Counted from the first letter of the stretch, positions 27,999-37,070 are shown. The stretch is 64,000 bases of DNA from Mesorhizobium loti (GCF_013170705.1 NZ_CP033334.1:5991501-6055500), one strand, 5' to 3'. The notes: generated by a model not told the origin, from the letters alone. Numbers and translations: made by a program.

Positions 27999-28789
27999 AT
28001 CAACATCGCCACGATGAGTCCGGGCCCCTTTTGCGAAAGCGCTTCGACAAGCGCCGGTTCGGGACTGGCGTCGACGATCACTCCGGCAGCGCGGTCGAAG
28101 TTTGGAATCCTGAGCGGCGTCAGCTTGCCGAACTTGCTGCTGTCGAGCACGAAATAGGCCCTGCCGGCGAGCGCGATCATACGGCCACGCTGCTCGGCCC
28201 CGGCGCGAGTGAAGTCGGTGACCTCTCCGTCCGGCGACAGGGCACCGCCGCCCAGAAAGGCGATGTCGACGCGAAAGCGCGCCATGGCATCGAGCGTGTC
28301 GATGCCGGAAGCCGCTTCCTCGCCCGGATCGATCTCGCCACCCAGCATGTGGACGCGCATGCCGGGGACATGGCACAGATGCAGCGCGATCTTCAGGCTG
28401 GCGGTGCAAATTGTGAGGTCGCGCAAGCCAGCCATGGCCTGCGCGACAGCAAAAGTGGTGGTGCCGGAATCGAGGAAGACAACCATTCCGTCCTTGATCA
28501 GGCCGGCGGCCGCCTTGCCGATCGCCGCCTTGCCTGGGGTATTTTCCTGGCTGCGCAGGCTCATCGCCGGTTCACTCGGCTCGAAGCGGGCGGCACCGCC
28601 ATGCACGATGCCGAGCCTGCCCTGGTCCGCAAGCAGCTTCAGGTCACGGCGGATGGTTTCGCGCGAGACATCGAAGAACTCGGCCAGTTCGGCGACGCTG
28701 ACGGAACCCTGGGCGCCCAGCCGCCTGAGGATCTCGTCGTGGCGGCGCGGGGCAAGGGCGCGCGCCGGCAAGTGACTGACGGGAGACAT
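27995..28789 (-). CDS. DeoR-family transcriptional regulator
   Basis: The 264-residue protein has a DeoR helix-turn-helix (SVSVAELAEFFDVSRETIRR, near residues 30-50) and a DeoRC sensor domain with VVFLDSGTTTFAVAQ and IAFLGGGALS, which usually binds a phosphorylated sugar or similar effector. The ATG at 28789 has GAGG six bases upstream; an in-frame ATG at 28810 is less well placed. It precedes the GcvT-flavoprotein gene by 77 bases on the same strand and probably regulates it through the repeats in that gap. Confidence 0.92.
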   Translation of the reverse strand: MSPVSHLPARALAPRRHDEILRRLGAQGSVSVAELAEFFDVSRETIRRDLKLLADQGRLGIVHGGAARFEPSEPAMSLRSQENTPGKAAIGKAAAGLIKDGMVVFLDSGTTTFAVAQAMAGLRDLTICTASLKIALHLCHVPGMRVHMLGGEIDPGEEAASGIDTLDAMARFRVDIAFLGGGALSPDGEVTDFTRAGAEQRGRMIALAGRAYFVLDSSKFGKLTPLRIPNFDRAAGVIVDASPEPALVEALSQKGPGLIVAMLM

Positions 28790-28874
28790 GGCGATCCTCG
28801 CGGAGGGCATTGATGTTGCAATATGTGGCAGTGAACGGATATTGACGCAACTGCACTTGGCGTACCGGTTTTGA

Positions 28875-29582
28875 TCAGCCCTCGGTACTGCCTGCCGAGG
28901 CTCGTATTTTTCGCGACAGACCGCCGCCCTCTATCGCTTTGACGAGTGTCTCGCTTCCTTCGCGCAGATGTCGCCGCAGAATGCTTACGGCCACCTTGCC
29001 GTCATGCCGGCGGCAGGCGGCCAACAGGTCGCGATGCTCGCTCTGCGAGCGCGTACGATAGTCGAGGTTCGACAAGAGGATGCGGACATAGCGATCGGCG
29101 GCGTTGTGATGCGCCTCGATCAGGCCAAGCAGGCGCTGGTTGCCGCAGGCATTGTAGAGCGACAGATGAAAGGTGCGGTTCAACGCGCCCCAGCGGCCGA
29201 CATTGCGCTCCGCATCGATCTGGTCGAGCGCCTGTTCGGCCTCATCGAGCTTGCTGTCCGACAAAGCCGGCACGGACAGCCGCAGCGCTTCGCACTCCAG
29301 CAATTCGCGCACGGCGTAGATCTCGCTTATTTCGGCGCCGTCCATCCGGGCGACATGCGCGCCCTTGGTCGGGTGAATGGAAACAATACCCTCCGCCTCC
29401 AATTGGCGAAGGGCGTCTCGAATCGGCATGCGGCTGAAGCCGAACTGCTCGGCCAAGTCGTCCTGGCGCAGCGCGGTTCCCGCCTTCAGCGTCCCGCTGG
29501 CTATGGCCTCGCGCAGGACATTGGCAACCTGTTCCGCCACGGTCTGCGGCCTCTCAATCAGGCCTTCGGAAAATCCGCGCAA
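28875..29582 (-). CDS. GntR-family transcriptional regulator (FadR/FCD subclass)
   Basis: The 235-residue protein has a GntR winged helix (residues 14-80; LRQDDLAEQFGFSRMPIRDA, then RQLEAEGIVSIHPTKGAHV) and an all-helical FCD ligand domain with the expected His residues (NRTFHLSLYNACGN, EHRDLLAACR). It starts with TTG at 29582; GGGAG lies six bases before it. A perfect palindrome 45-64 bases upstream suggests autoregulation. It lies between doeB and the DeoR gene on the same strand, and could control either the ectoine set or the flavoprotein; the sequence does not decide. Confidence 0.9.
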   Translation of the reverse strand: MRGFSEGLIERPQTVAEQVANVLREAIASGTLKAGTALRQDDLAEQFGFSRMPIRDALRQLEAEGIVSIHPTKGAHVARMDGAEISEIYAVRELLECEALRLSVPALSDSKLDEAEQALDQIDAERNVGRWGALNRTFHLSLYNACGNQRLLGLIEAHHNAADRYVRILLSNLDYRTRSQSEHRDLLAACRRHDGKVAVSILRRHLREGSETLVKAIEGGGLSRKIRASAGSTEG

Positions 29583-29626
29583 TCGATGCTCCCACCTCGG
29601 ATGGCATCAGCCTAGTGGAAAAGCAT

Positions 29627-29646
29627 CGAGGATATAAGTATCCTCG
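29627..29646. promoter_or_regulatory. Perfect palindrome CGAGGAT-N6-ATCCTCG, likely GntR operator
   Basis: The arms CGAGGAT (29627-29633) and ATCCTCG (29640-29646) are exact inverses. A second, overlapping ATCCT/AGGAT dyad spans 29640-29656. The site is 45-74 bases upstream of the GntR start, within the 99-base gap after doeB. Autoregulation by the GntR protein is the simplest reading. Confidence 0.55.
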
Positions 29647-29681
29647 TGTACAGGATTGGGCTTGGCCGGGAACCGCTTTGA

Positions 29682-30692
29682 TCAATCGACCCGCACGGCA
29701 ACCACCGCCACGCAGTCGCCGGCCTTGACCAGGCCTGGAAAATGCCGCGCCGCCAGCATGCCCGACATTTTTGCCCAGATTTCCTGCGGGGCGACGCCGG
29801 TGCGGCCAACGGAATGGATGCGCGCCAGCACCGAGCCTTCCTGGACGGACTCGCCGAGATCGACCATGGTCTCGATCATGCCGTCGTCCTCGGCGAAGGA
29901 GAAGCAATCGCCGGACGGCATGTCCAGCCACTGAGTTCTGCCCTTCTCGACCGCACCAGCAACAATGCCGGCATGGCGCAGCACATTGAGAATGCCGCGC
30001 CGCGCGATACGCACTGTTTGCGCGCGTGAGGTGCCGCCGCCGCCAAGCTCGGTGCTGACGAAGACCTTGCCCATTTCCTCCGCCGCCGTGTCGTACATGC
30101 CGACGGAATCGATCTCGATCATGCGCATCGAGAACGGGGCAGAGAATGCCGCCACCGCATCGAAGGCTTTCTGCTCGAGCGCCTTGTCGAGCAAAGTGTG
30201 CGCGGCGCAGAACGGGACGAAGTCCAGCGTCTTTCCACCAGAGTGAAAATCGAACACGATGTCGGCGCGGGGCAGCAATTCGCGCTGGAAATAGTCGGCG
30301 ATCTTCTCGGTCACCGTACCATCCGGCCGGCCGGGAAAGCTGCGGTTCATGTTGCCCTTGTCGATCGGTGATGTCCGGGTGCCGGCTCTGAAAGCCGGGT
30401 AGTTCATCGCCGGCACGATGATCACCGTGCCACTGACTTGCGCGGGATCGAGCGTACGGGCGAGATCGTAGAGCGCCAGCGGCCCTTCATACTCGTCGCC
30501 ATGGTTGCCGCCGGAAAGCAACGCCGCCGGTCCCTTGCCGTTGCGGATGACGCAGATCGGGATCATCACCGAACCCCAGGCAGAGTCGTCTCGGCTGTAG
30601 GGCAGGCGCAGGAAACCATGCTGGACACCGTCGCGGTCGAAATCGACGGTCGGTGCGATCGGCGACGGGCGGAGGCTGGACAGCGGGCTCAA
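29682..30692 (-). CDS. doeB: N-alpha-acetyl-L-2,4-diaminobutyrate deacetylase DoeB (EutE)
   Basis: The 336-residue zinc deacetylase of the succinylglutamate desuccinylase/aspartoacylase family has zinc ligands His64 and Glu67 (GGNHGDEYEG) and His150 (VFDFHSGGKT). It removes acetate from N-alpha-acetyl-diaminobutyrate, the product of DoeA, to give L-2,4-diaminobutyrate. The likely start is TTG at 30692, which overlaps the doeA stop as TTGA; upstream in-frame codons lie inside doeA. It is the last gene of the ehu-eut-doe operon. Confidence 0.93.
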   Translation of the reverse strand: MSPLSSLRPSPIAPTVDFDRDGVQHGFLRLPYSRDDSAWGSVMIPICVIRNGKGPAALLSGGNHGDEYEGPLALYDLARTLDPAQVSGTVIIVPAMNYPAFRAGTRTSPIDKGNMNRSFPGRPDGTVTEKIADYFQRELLPRADIVFDFHSGGKTLDFVPFCAAHTLLDKALEQKAFDAVAAFSAPFSMRMIEIDSVGMYDTAAEEMGKVFVSTELGGGGTSRAQTVRIARRGILNVLRHAGIVAGAVEKGRTQWLDMPSGDCFSFAEDDGMIETMVDLGESVQEGSVLARIHSVGRTGVAPQEIWAKMSGMLAARHFPGLVKAGDCVAVVAVRVD

Positions 30693-31867
30693 TTCTTCAC
30701 CACCAGTTTGCGCGGCACATTGGCCAGGCACTCTACACCGGTTTCGGTGATCAAGATGGATTCGGTGATTTCCAGACCCATCGTCTCCAGCCACAAGCCG
30801 GTCATGAAGTGGAAGGTCATGCCGGGCTTGAGTTCGGTGCGGTCGCCGGGGCGCAGGCTCATTGTGCGCTCGCCCCAATCCGGCGGATAGGACAGGCCGA
30901 TCGAGTAGCCGGTGCGGTTGTCCTTGACGATGCCGTATTTCTTCAGGACGGCGAAGAAGGCGTTGGCAATGTCTTCACAGACGTTGCCGGGCCTTGCGGC
31001 CGCCAGGCCCGCCTCCATGCCTTCCAGCGTCGCGTTCTCGGCATCGAGAAATTCCTGTGTCGGCTTGCCGAGGAACACGGTGCGCGACAGCGGGCAATGG
31101 TAGCGGTTGTAGCAGCCGGCGATCTCGAAGAAGGTACCCTCGCCCCGCTTCATCGGCTGGTCGTCCCAGGTCAGGTGCGGCGCCGAAGCGTCCACGCCCG
31201 ACGGCAGCAGCGGGACGATCGCTGGATAGTCGCCACCGATACCGCCAACGCCCCGCGTGCCGGCGTCGTAGATCTCGGCGACGAGATCGCATTTGCGCAT
31301 GCCGACTTCAATCTTGTCGACAATGCGCTGATGCATGGCTTCGACGATGCGGGCGGCCTTGCGCATATAGTCGATCTCGGTCGGGCTCTTCACCGCGCGC
31401 TGCCAGTTGACCAGGGCGGTGGCATCGACGAAGCGGGCATTGGGCAGATGCTTCTGCAGCGACGCGAACGCAGCGGCCGAGAACCAGTAATTGTCCATCT
31501 CGACGCCGATGGTGAGCTTGCCCCAACCGCGATCGATCACCACGCTTGACAGGAAGTCCATCGGGTGGCGCTCCGTCGACTGCACGTAGTGATCGGCGTA
31601 GCCGATGATGTTGTCATGCGCGAGATAGGCGGTGCGTTTGGCGCCATTGGCGTCCTGGCCTCGGCCATACCACACCGGCTCGCCCGAAGGCGGCACGATG
31701 ACCGCCTGGTGTACATAGAACGACCAGCCGTCATAGCCGGTCAGCCAGGCCATGTTGGAGGGGTCGCTGATAACAAGGAGATCGACGCCCTTGACCTCCA
31801 TGGCTTTCCGCGTTTTCGCGAGGCGATCGGCAAATTCGCCGCGCGAGAATTTCAGGTTTGGTTGCAT
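30689..31867 (-). CDS. doeA: Ectoine hydrolase DoeA (EutD), M24-type
   Basis: The 392-residue protein of the M24 metallopeptidase ('pita-bread') family, with a creatinase-like N-terminal domain (VISDPSNMAWLTGYDGWSFY), is typical of DoeA, which opens the ectoine ring to N-acetyl-diaminobutyrate. The C-terminal domain carries the PLSRTVFLGKP and GLSYPPDWGE blocks of the family. The ATG at 31867 is used; the frame extends 20 codons further but without family similarity. It lies between eutC and doeB, the standard rhizobial order. Confidence 0.93.
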   Translation of the reverse strand: MQPNLKFSRGEFADRLAKTRKAMEVKGVDLLVISDPSNMAWLTGYDGWSFYVHQAVIVPPSGEPVWYGRGQDANGAKRTAYLAHDNIIGYADHYVQSTERHPMDFLSSVVIDRGWGKLTIGVEMDNYWFSAAAFASLQKHLPNARFVDATALVNWQRAVKSPTEIDYMRKAARIVEAMHQRIVDKIEVGMRKCDLVAEIYDAGTRGVGGIGGDYPAIVPLLPSGVDASAPHLTWDDQPMKRGEGTFFEIAGCYNRYHCPLSRTVFLGKPTQEFLDAENATLEGMEAGLAAARPGNVCEDIANAFFAVLKKYGIVKDNRTGYSIGLSYPPDWGERTMSLRPGDRTELKPGMTFHFMTGLWLETMGLEITESILITETGVECLANVPRKLVVKN

Positions 31868-31956
31868 TGTTCTTGGTCCTCGTTTGTGGGAGCTTGAGCA
31901 CGATCCTTTCGGAAAACGGGTTTCCACTTTTCCGGATCATGCTCCTGCGACCAGCG

Positions 31957-32949
31957 TCAGCTTTCAAAAATGGTTCCGGAGTTGGTCGCCCGCGCGCGGT
32001 CGCGGGCGAGCGTGGCGATCGCGGTGTCCTGCACGCCAGTGCCGGTCAGGTCGGCGATGGTGATGTCGCTGGCCGAGCGCCGGCCATGTTTGACGCCGGC
32101 GATGACCTGGCCGAGTTCAATGACTTCAGCATCAGCCGGCATCACTCCCGCCGCGATCGCATGGTGGAGTTCGCCCAGCCGCCGTGTCTGGCGGGCGCTA
32201 TCAGCGACATAGAGATCGGCCATGCGCAGGATCGCCGGCGCGATCTCGTTCTTGTGCTCGGCATCCGAACCCATGGCGGTGATGTGCTGGCCGGCGGACA
32301 CGAAGCCGGGCTTGATCAGCGGCTCGGTCGACGGCGTGGTGGTAACGATGATGTCGGCGCCGGCGACGGCGCTTGCCGCGTCGGGCTCGGCGCGCACGAC
32401 AATGCCCAGTCTTTCGTGCAAGCGGGCAGCGGCGGCTTCGGCCTTGGCGGCGTCGCGCGCCCAGATGCGGGCCTCCTTGATCGGCCTGACAAGGCGCAAT
32501 GCTTCCAATTGCAGACCTGCCTGCAAACCGGCGCCGAAGATCGCCGCCACGGTGGAGTCCTCGCGCGACAGATGTTTGGCCGCGACCGCACCGGCGGCGG
32601 CGGTGCGGACATCGGTCAGGTAGCCGTTGTCGAGCAGCAGCGCCTCGACCACACCGGTCTTTGCCGAAAGCAGCACCATCATGCCGCCGCCGCTCGGCAG
32701 GCCGAGTTTTGGATTGTCGAAGAAGCCGGAGCCGATCTTGACGGCAAAGCCGTCGATACCGGGTACGTAAGCGGACTTCACGTCGACTTCGCCGCGATGC
32801 TCGGGGATGTCGAGCCGCAAGATTGGCGGCATCGCCACCGGTAGAGTGGCAAGTGCGCGGAAAGCGTTCTCGACGCAGGCAACGGCATCGAGATCGAGCG
32901 TCACGATCTTGCGCAGCTCTCTCTCGGTGAGGATCGTCATCCGGCTCAT
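31957..32949 (-). CDS. eutC: Ectoine utilisation protein EutC (ornithine cyclodeaminase family)
   Basis: The 330-residue member of the ornithine cyclodeaminase/mu-crystallin family has the substrate region RLDIPEHRGEVDVKSAYVPG and a Rossmann motif IFGAGLQAGLQLEALR. EutC is conserved in hydroxyectoine-utilising bacteria and is thought to work with EutA and EutB to convert hydroxyectoine to ectoine. Its ATG overlaps the eutB stop (ATGA). Confidence 0.92.
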   Translation of the reverse strand: MSRMTILTERELRKIVTLDLDAVACVENAFRALATLPVAMPPILRLDIPEHRGEVDVKSAYVPGIDGFAVKIGSGFFDNPKLGLPSGGGMMVLLSAKTGVVEALLLDNGYLTDVRTAAAGAVAAKHLSREDSTVAAIFGAGLQAGLQLEALRLVRPIKEARIWARDAAKAEAAAARLHERLGIVVRAEPDAASAVAGADIIVTTTPSTEPLIKPGFVSAGQHITAMGSDAEHKNEIAPAILRMADLYVADSARQTRRLGELHHAIAAGVMPADAEVIELGQVIAGVKHGRRSASDITIADLTGTGVQDTAIATLARDRARATNSGTIFES

Positions 32950-33932
32950 GCGGCACGCTCCGCGATCGCCTCACCGCAGATGATCTTGCGGTGCGCGTTC
33001 ATGTCGATGTTGCGGCCGGAGAGCAGCACCACCACCGGCCCCTTCGTCTTGACCTTGCCGGCGAGCAGCGCGGCGATGCCGACGGCGCCGGCGCCCTCGA
33101 CGATCTCGCGCTCCCGCGCATAGGCGTGGCGTATGCCGGCGGCGATCTCGTCCTCGCTGAGCAGGATGACGTCGTCGAGCAGGTCGCGGCACATGGTGAA
33201 AGTCAGCCTGTTGTCGAGGCCGATGCCGCCGCCGAGCGAATCCGCCAACGTCGGCAATTCCTCCACCAGCACAGGCCGGCCGGCATCAAGGCTCGCTTTC
33301 ATCGCGGCACCCCGCGCCATCGACACGCCGATGATTTTTGTTCCGGGGCTGACACCCTTGACGGCGGCAGCTACACCGGAAGCCAATCCGCCGCCGGAAA
33401 GTTGCACCAGTACGAGACCGGCATCAGGAACCTGCTCGATCATCTCCAGCCCGAGCGTGCCTTGCCCGGCGATGATGGCGGGATGATCGAAGGGCGGCAG
33501 CATCACCAGTCCCTCCCGCGCCACCAGCCGCTCGACCTCCTGCTGCGCGTCGTCCTGGCTGTTGCCGACGATGCGGACCTCGGCGCCGAGCCGGCGGATT
33601 TCGTCGAGCTTGTTCCGGGGCACCAGACGCGACATGCAGATCACGGCGCGCATGCCTTCGAGTTTCGCCGCATGCGCCAGTGCCCGGCCGTGATTGCCGG
33701 TCGAGGCGGCAACGACGCCCCGCGTCTTCTCCTCCGCGCTGAGCGACGCGACGGCATTCGAGGCGCCGCGCAGCTTGAAGCTGCCGGTGGTCTGGCGGTG
33801 CTCGAGCTTGAGGTAAACCGGCACGCCAAAGCGTTGCGAAAGGCTTGGGGACGTCACGGTTGGCGTCCGCTCGACCTTGTTGTGAATTCGCTCGCGCGCG
33901 GCATGGATATCGCTGAGGGTCACTGTCGCCAT
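32946..33932 (-). CDS. eutB: Hydroxyectoine utilisation dehydratase EutB
   Basis: The 328-residue PLP enzyme of the threonine/serine dehydratase family (fold type II) has Schiff-base Lys53 (TTGSFKLRGA) and the glycine-rich phosphate-binding loop LSGGGLASG. It is expected to remove the hydroxyl group of hydroxyectoine as water, in concert with EutC. It lies five bases after eutA and overlaps eutC. A free-standing threonine dehydratase would look alike; the gene order decides. Confidence 0.92.
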   Translation of the reverse strand: MATVTLSDIHAARERIHNKVERTPTVTSPSLSQRFGVPVYLKLEHRQTTGSFKLRGASNAVASLSAEEKTRGVVAASTGNHGRALAHAAKLEGMRAVICMSRLVPRNKLDEIRRLGAEVRIVGNSQDDAQQEVERLVAREGLVMLPPFDHPAIIAGQGTLGLEMIEQVPDAGLVLVQLSGGGLASGVAAAVKGVSPGTKIIGVSMARGAAMKASLDAGRPVLVEELPTLADSLGGGIGLDNRLTFTMCRDLLDDVILLSEDEIAAGIRHAYAREREIVEGAGAVGIAALLAGKVKTKGPVVVLLSGRNIDMNAHRKIICGEAIAERAA

Positions 33933-33937
33933 AGTCG

Positions 33938-34717
33938 TCAGTCGCGCGGCAAAGGCAGCGTCATCAGACGGCCGAATTCAGGGTGGGCTGTGTCATCGCC
34001 ACACAGCCGCAAACAATTCCAGGCACTGGCCTGGTTGCTGGTAACCACCGGGCGACCGATCGCCTTTTCCATCCCTGTGACCGCAAGCGCGCCGCGCAGC
34101 GCCGTGCAGGATACAAACAGGGCGTCGGCCTGTGGGTGAGTCACTTGCCGCGTAAGATCGACAAGCGCCGCTGGCGGAATCCGCGCCATCTCGCGATCGT
34201 CCTCGAAGCCGAGACAGGTGAAGCTGGCGATCTCGAAACCACGCGCAGCGAAATACGTCGCCATCGGCCTGGAGGTTTCGACCGTGTAGGGCGTCAGGAT
34301 GCTGATGCGACGCACGCCGAAGGCGTTCAGCCCGCGCACGCCTGCCATCGGCGGCGTGACCACGGGAATGCCTGACTTGGCGGACTGAATCGCCGCCTCG
34401 ATCTCGGCATCGCCGATCACCACCGAGGCCGAGGTGCAGGAATAGCAGATCGCGTCGAGCTTCTCGCCGGGCAGGATCAATGCCGCGCCTGCCGTCAGCG
34501 CCGGCTGCATCTTGCGCAGGTTTTCCGGCGTCGTCGGATTGGCATAGGGGATGCGCGCGACATAGACGCCGATCCGATCGCTTGCCACCATGCGGCGAAA
34601 GTCCGGTTCGCTGGTGTGATCCGTGGCCAGGATGATCAGGCCGATACGCTTGTCGAGCGGACGATCGTCGAGCAATGGCCGCTTCGGATGGACTGTGATT
34701 TCGGGCAAGGGTTTCAT
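33938..34717 (-). CDS. eutA: Ectoine utilisation protein EutA (Asp/Glu racemase superfamily)
   Basis: The 259-residue protein related to arylmalonate decarboxylase and maleate isomerase has two active-site cysteines in ICYSCTSASVVIGD and LFVSCTALRG. EutA is proposed to change the stereochemistry of hydroxyectoine so that EutB and EutC can process it. It starts three bases after the ehuD stop, linking transport and catabolism in one transcript. Confidence 0.92.
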   Translation of the reverse strand: MKPLPEITVHPKRPLLDDRPLDKRIGLIILATDHTSEPDFRRMVASDRIGVYVARIPYANPTTPENLRKMQPALTAGAALILPGEKLDAICYSCTSASVVIGDAEIEAAIQSAKSGIPVVTPPMAGVRGLNAFGVRRISILTPYTVETSRPMATYFAARGFEIASFTCLGFEDDREMARIPPAALVDLTRQVTHPQADALFVSCTALRGALAVTGMEKAIGRPVVTSNQASAWNCLRLCGDDTAHPEFGRLMTLPLPRD

Positions 34718-34720
34718 CGG

Positions 34721-35380
34721 TTACCTCTCGATCTTGCCGTAACGACGCTCCAGCCAGCGCAGCAGCACGACCGAACAAAGACTGATGGCGAGGAAGAAGG
34801 CGCCGACCAGCGTGATCGGCTCCAGATAACGATAGTAAGTGTTGGCGACGCTTTTCGCCTGGTTCATCAATTCCAATACGGTGATCGCAGAAAGCAGCGG
34901 CGTCTCCTTGAACATGGCGATGAAATAGTTGGCCAGCGCCGGGATCATCGGTGGGATGGCCTGCGGGATGATGATGTGCGTCCAGGTCTGCCGGGCGTTG
35001 AGGTTGCAGGCCTTGGCGGCCTCCCACTGGCCGCGCGGCACATTGTCGATGCCGGCGCGGTAGACCTCCGCCGTGTAGGTGCCGTAATGCAGCCCAAGCC
35101 CGATGACGCCGGCAACGAGCGGCGGCAGAAGAATGCCGATGTCGGGCAGCACGTAGAAGATGAAATAGAGCTGCACCAGGAGCGGTGTGCCGCGGATGAA
35201 TTCGGCCGCCCAGCCGACGCTACGCGACAGCACCTTGTTGGGCGACCGGCGCGCCAGCGCAATGCCCAGCCCCACGATCGCCGCCAGCACCGAGCCGAGC
35301 AGCGTCGCCAGTATGGTGATCTTCACCCCCTGGATCAGCGTCGGCAGGATCTGCCGGACAAAATCCCAATCCCAATCCAT
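34721..35380 (-). CDS. ehuD: Ectoine/hydroxyectoine ABC transporter permease EhuD
   Basis: The 219-residue polar-amino-acid-type permease (His/Glu/Gln/Arg family) has four or five membrane segments and the loop EAAKACNLNARQTWTHIIIP. The start MDWDWDFVRQILPTLIQGVK is the usual N-terminus for this class. It works with EhuC in the inner membrane. It lies 33 bases after ehuC. Confidence 0.92.
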   Translation of the reverse strand: MDWDWDFVRQILPTLIQGVKITILATLLGSVLAAIVGLGIALARRSPNKVLSRSVGWAAEFIRGTPLLVQLYFIFYVLPDIGILLPPLVAGVIGLGLHYGTYTAEVYRAGIDNVPRGQWEAAKACNLNARQTWTHIIIPQAIPPMIPALANYFIAMFKETPLLSAITVLELMNQAKSVANTYYRYLEPITLVGAFFLAISLCSVVLLRWLERRYGKIER

Positions 35381-35413
35381 CAGCGAACCTTTGCCATCAG
35401 CGCGCCCCGACCA

Positions 35414-36073
35414 TCAGACACGCACTCCGTCGAGGCCGCGCGCCATGCGGCGCTCCAGCGAGCGCACGCCCCATGAGATGAGCAGCGCCAGGATGAAATA
35501 GATGACCAGGATGGTGGCGAACGGCACCATGGTATTGCCGGTCTGTGCACGCACCACCTGCGCCTGGAAGGTGAGATCCGCGAGCGAGATCAGCGAGACC
35601 ACCGAAGTCGCCTTGAGCAATTCGATGGCGTTGTTGCCGAAGGTCGGCAGCATCACAAGAAACGCCTGCGGCAGGATGACGTGGCGCAGGCCTTGCCAAC
35701 GGCCGAGATTGAGCGCGATGCAGGCTTCATGCTGTTCGCGGCCGATCGATTGCACGGCGCCGCGCACCACTTCGGCGGCATAGGCGCCGACATTCAAGCC
35801 GAGTGCCAGCACGCCGGCTTGCAGCGGGGTCAGTTCGAAACCCACCAAGGGCAACACGAAATAGGCGAAGAACAGCTGCACGAAGATCGAGGTACCGCGG
35901 AAGAACTCGATGTAGGCGGTGGCGAGCGCGCGCAGCACGAGGAAGCGCGACAGCCGTCCCATGCCGGCAAGAAAGGCCATGATCAGGGCAAGCACCGACC
36001 CCATCAGCGTCAGCTCGATGGTGACAAGCGCTCCCTGCAATATCAGGCCGAAATAGCCGGACCACTGGGTCAT
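35414..36073 (-). CDS. ehuC: Ectoine/hydroxyectoine ABC transporter permease EhuC
   Basis: The 219-residue permease of the polar amino acid uptake family starts MTQWSGYFGLILQGALVTIE. The cytoplasmic loop is HEACIALNLGRWQGLRHVIL, and it ends with WGVRSLERRMARG. Same length and fold as EhuD. It is separated from ehuB by a 66-base gap that holds a perfect hairpin. Confidence 0.92.
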   Translation of the reverse strand: MTQWSGYFGLILQGALVTIELTLMGSVLALIMAFLAGMGRLSRFLVLRALATAYIEFFRGTSIFVQLFFAYFVLPLVGFELTPLQAGVLALGLNVGAYAAEVVRGAVQSIGREQHEACIALNLGRWQGLRHVILPQAFLVMLPTFGNNAIELLKATSVVSLISLADLTFQAQVVRAQTGNTMVPFATILVIYFILALLISWGVRSLERRMARGLDGVRV

Positions 36074-36100
36074 GTAGGTTCCAACGTTGGCGTTTAGCTT

Positions 36101-36126
36101 CCTTCTCCCCGCCTGCGGGGAGAAGG
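36101..36126 (-). terminator. Perfect 11-bp hairpin between ehuB and ehuC
   Basis: CCTTCTCCCCG (36101-36111) and CGGGGAGAAGG (36116-36126) pair perfectly around a four-base loop, just after the ehuB stop. As no T-run follows in the direction of transcription, partial termination or 3' mRNA protection is more likely than a full stop. It would raise binding-protein output over permeases. Confidence 0.7.
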
Positions 36127-36139
36127 AAAAAGAAGGCGC

Positions 36140-36991
36140 CTACTTCGCCGCGCAGAGCTTGTCGCGCGTCGTCGACATCGCGGCGGCGGCCGAGAAGCCG
36201 TAAGGCTCGATGATCTTGGCGAACTCGCCCGACTTCTTCATCTTGGCGAGTTCGACGTCGAAGGCATCGCGCAGCGCCTCGTCGCCTTTCTTGAAGGCGG
36301 CGCCGTCGCAATACACCGGCGCGCCCTGCACCGGCGCGATGACCTCTAGGTTCGGATCATTGGCCTTTTTCATCAGATCGTTGATCGACAGGACCGGCAG
36401 CGAATACGCGTCGATGCGGCCGTCCTGTACCATCTTCAGGCCGCTCTGGCCGTCCGGCACGACGATGACACGTTCGCGCGGCACGCCGGCGTTGAGCGCC
36501 AGTTTCTCCTCGGTGCCGCCGCCGGGCGCGCCAATGGTGGCGGACGTGTCCTTGGCGACGTCCTCGTAGCTCTTGAAGCCCTTTGGATTGCCCTTTTTCA
36601 CCAGCATCGCCTCGGCATCGCACAGCACGGGTTCGGAATAGGCAACCGCGGCGCAACGCTCCGGCTTCATGAACAGGCCGGCGGTGACGACGTCGAAGCG
36701 ACCGGCCTGCAGGCCGGGGATCATGGCGCCATATTCGGAAATCGAGGCAACGACATCGGCGACACCCAGCCGCTTGAATATCTCGCGCGCCACGTCGGGC
36801 GCGGCTCCCGAAACCTTGCCGTCGGCGGCGACCGCCGTATAGGGCGGTTCATTGGCGATGGCGAGGCGGGCGAAGCCCTGCGACTTGAGCTGCTCGAGCT
36901 TGCTGTCGTCGGCCGAGCCCGGAATCGAGGCGGCCAGCACCGCCGTCAGTGCAAGGCCGGCGACGCCGGCCAGAATGCCAAGTTTCTTCAT
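36140..36991 (-). CDS. ehuB: Ectoine/hydroxyectoine-binding protein EhuB
   Basis: The 283-residue family 3 (amino-acid-type) periplasmic binding protein has a signal peptide MKKLGILAGVAGLALTAVLA with cleavage near SIPGSADD. The ligand region IANEPPYTAVAADGKVSGAAPDVA and the sequence FKSYEDVAKDTSATIGAPGG are typical of EhuB. It binds ectoine or hydroxyectoine in the periplasm. The ATG at 36991 is preferred because the longer frame adds a charged stretch before the leader. Confidence 0.93.
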   Translation of the reverse strand: MKKLGILAGVAGLALTAVLAASIPGSADDSKLEQLKSQGFARLAIANEPPYTAVAADGKVSGAAPDVAREIFKRLGVADVVASISEYGAMIPGLQAGRFDVVTAGLFMKPERCAAVAYSEPVLCDAEAMLVKKGNPKGFKSYEDVAKDTSATIGAPGGGTEEKLALNAGVPRERVIVVPDGQSGLKMVQDGRIDAYSLPVLSINDLMKKANDPNLEVIAPVQGAPVYCDGAAFKKGDEALRDAFDVELAKMKKSGEFAKIIEPYGFSAAAAMSTTRDKLCAAK

Positions 36992-37070
36992 TGTTCCCAA
37001 CTCCTTGTTTCTTGGTTTTGTCATTTGGTTTTGATTGCGGGACGGCTACGCCTTCCCGCAGGCATGGCGG

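Noticed and set aside
29640..29656. ATCCT-N7-AGGAT dyad as a separate operator
   Set aside because: It overlaps and is shorter than the perfect CGAGGAT palindrome at 29627-29646, so I treat it as part of that one site.
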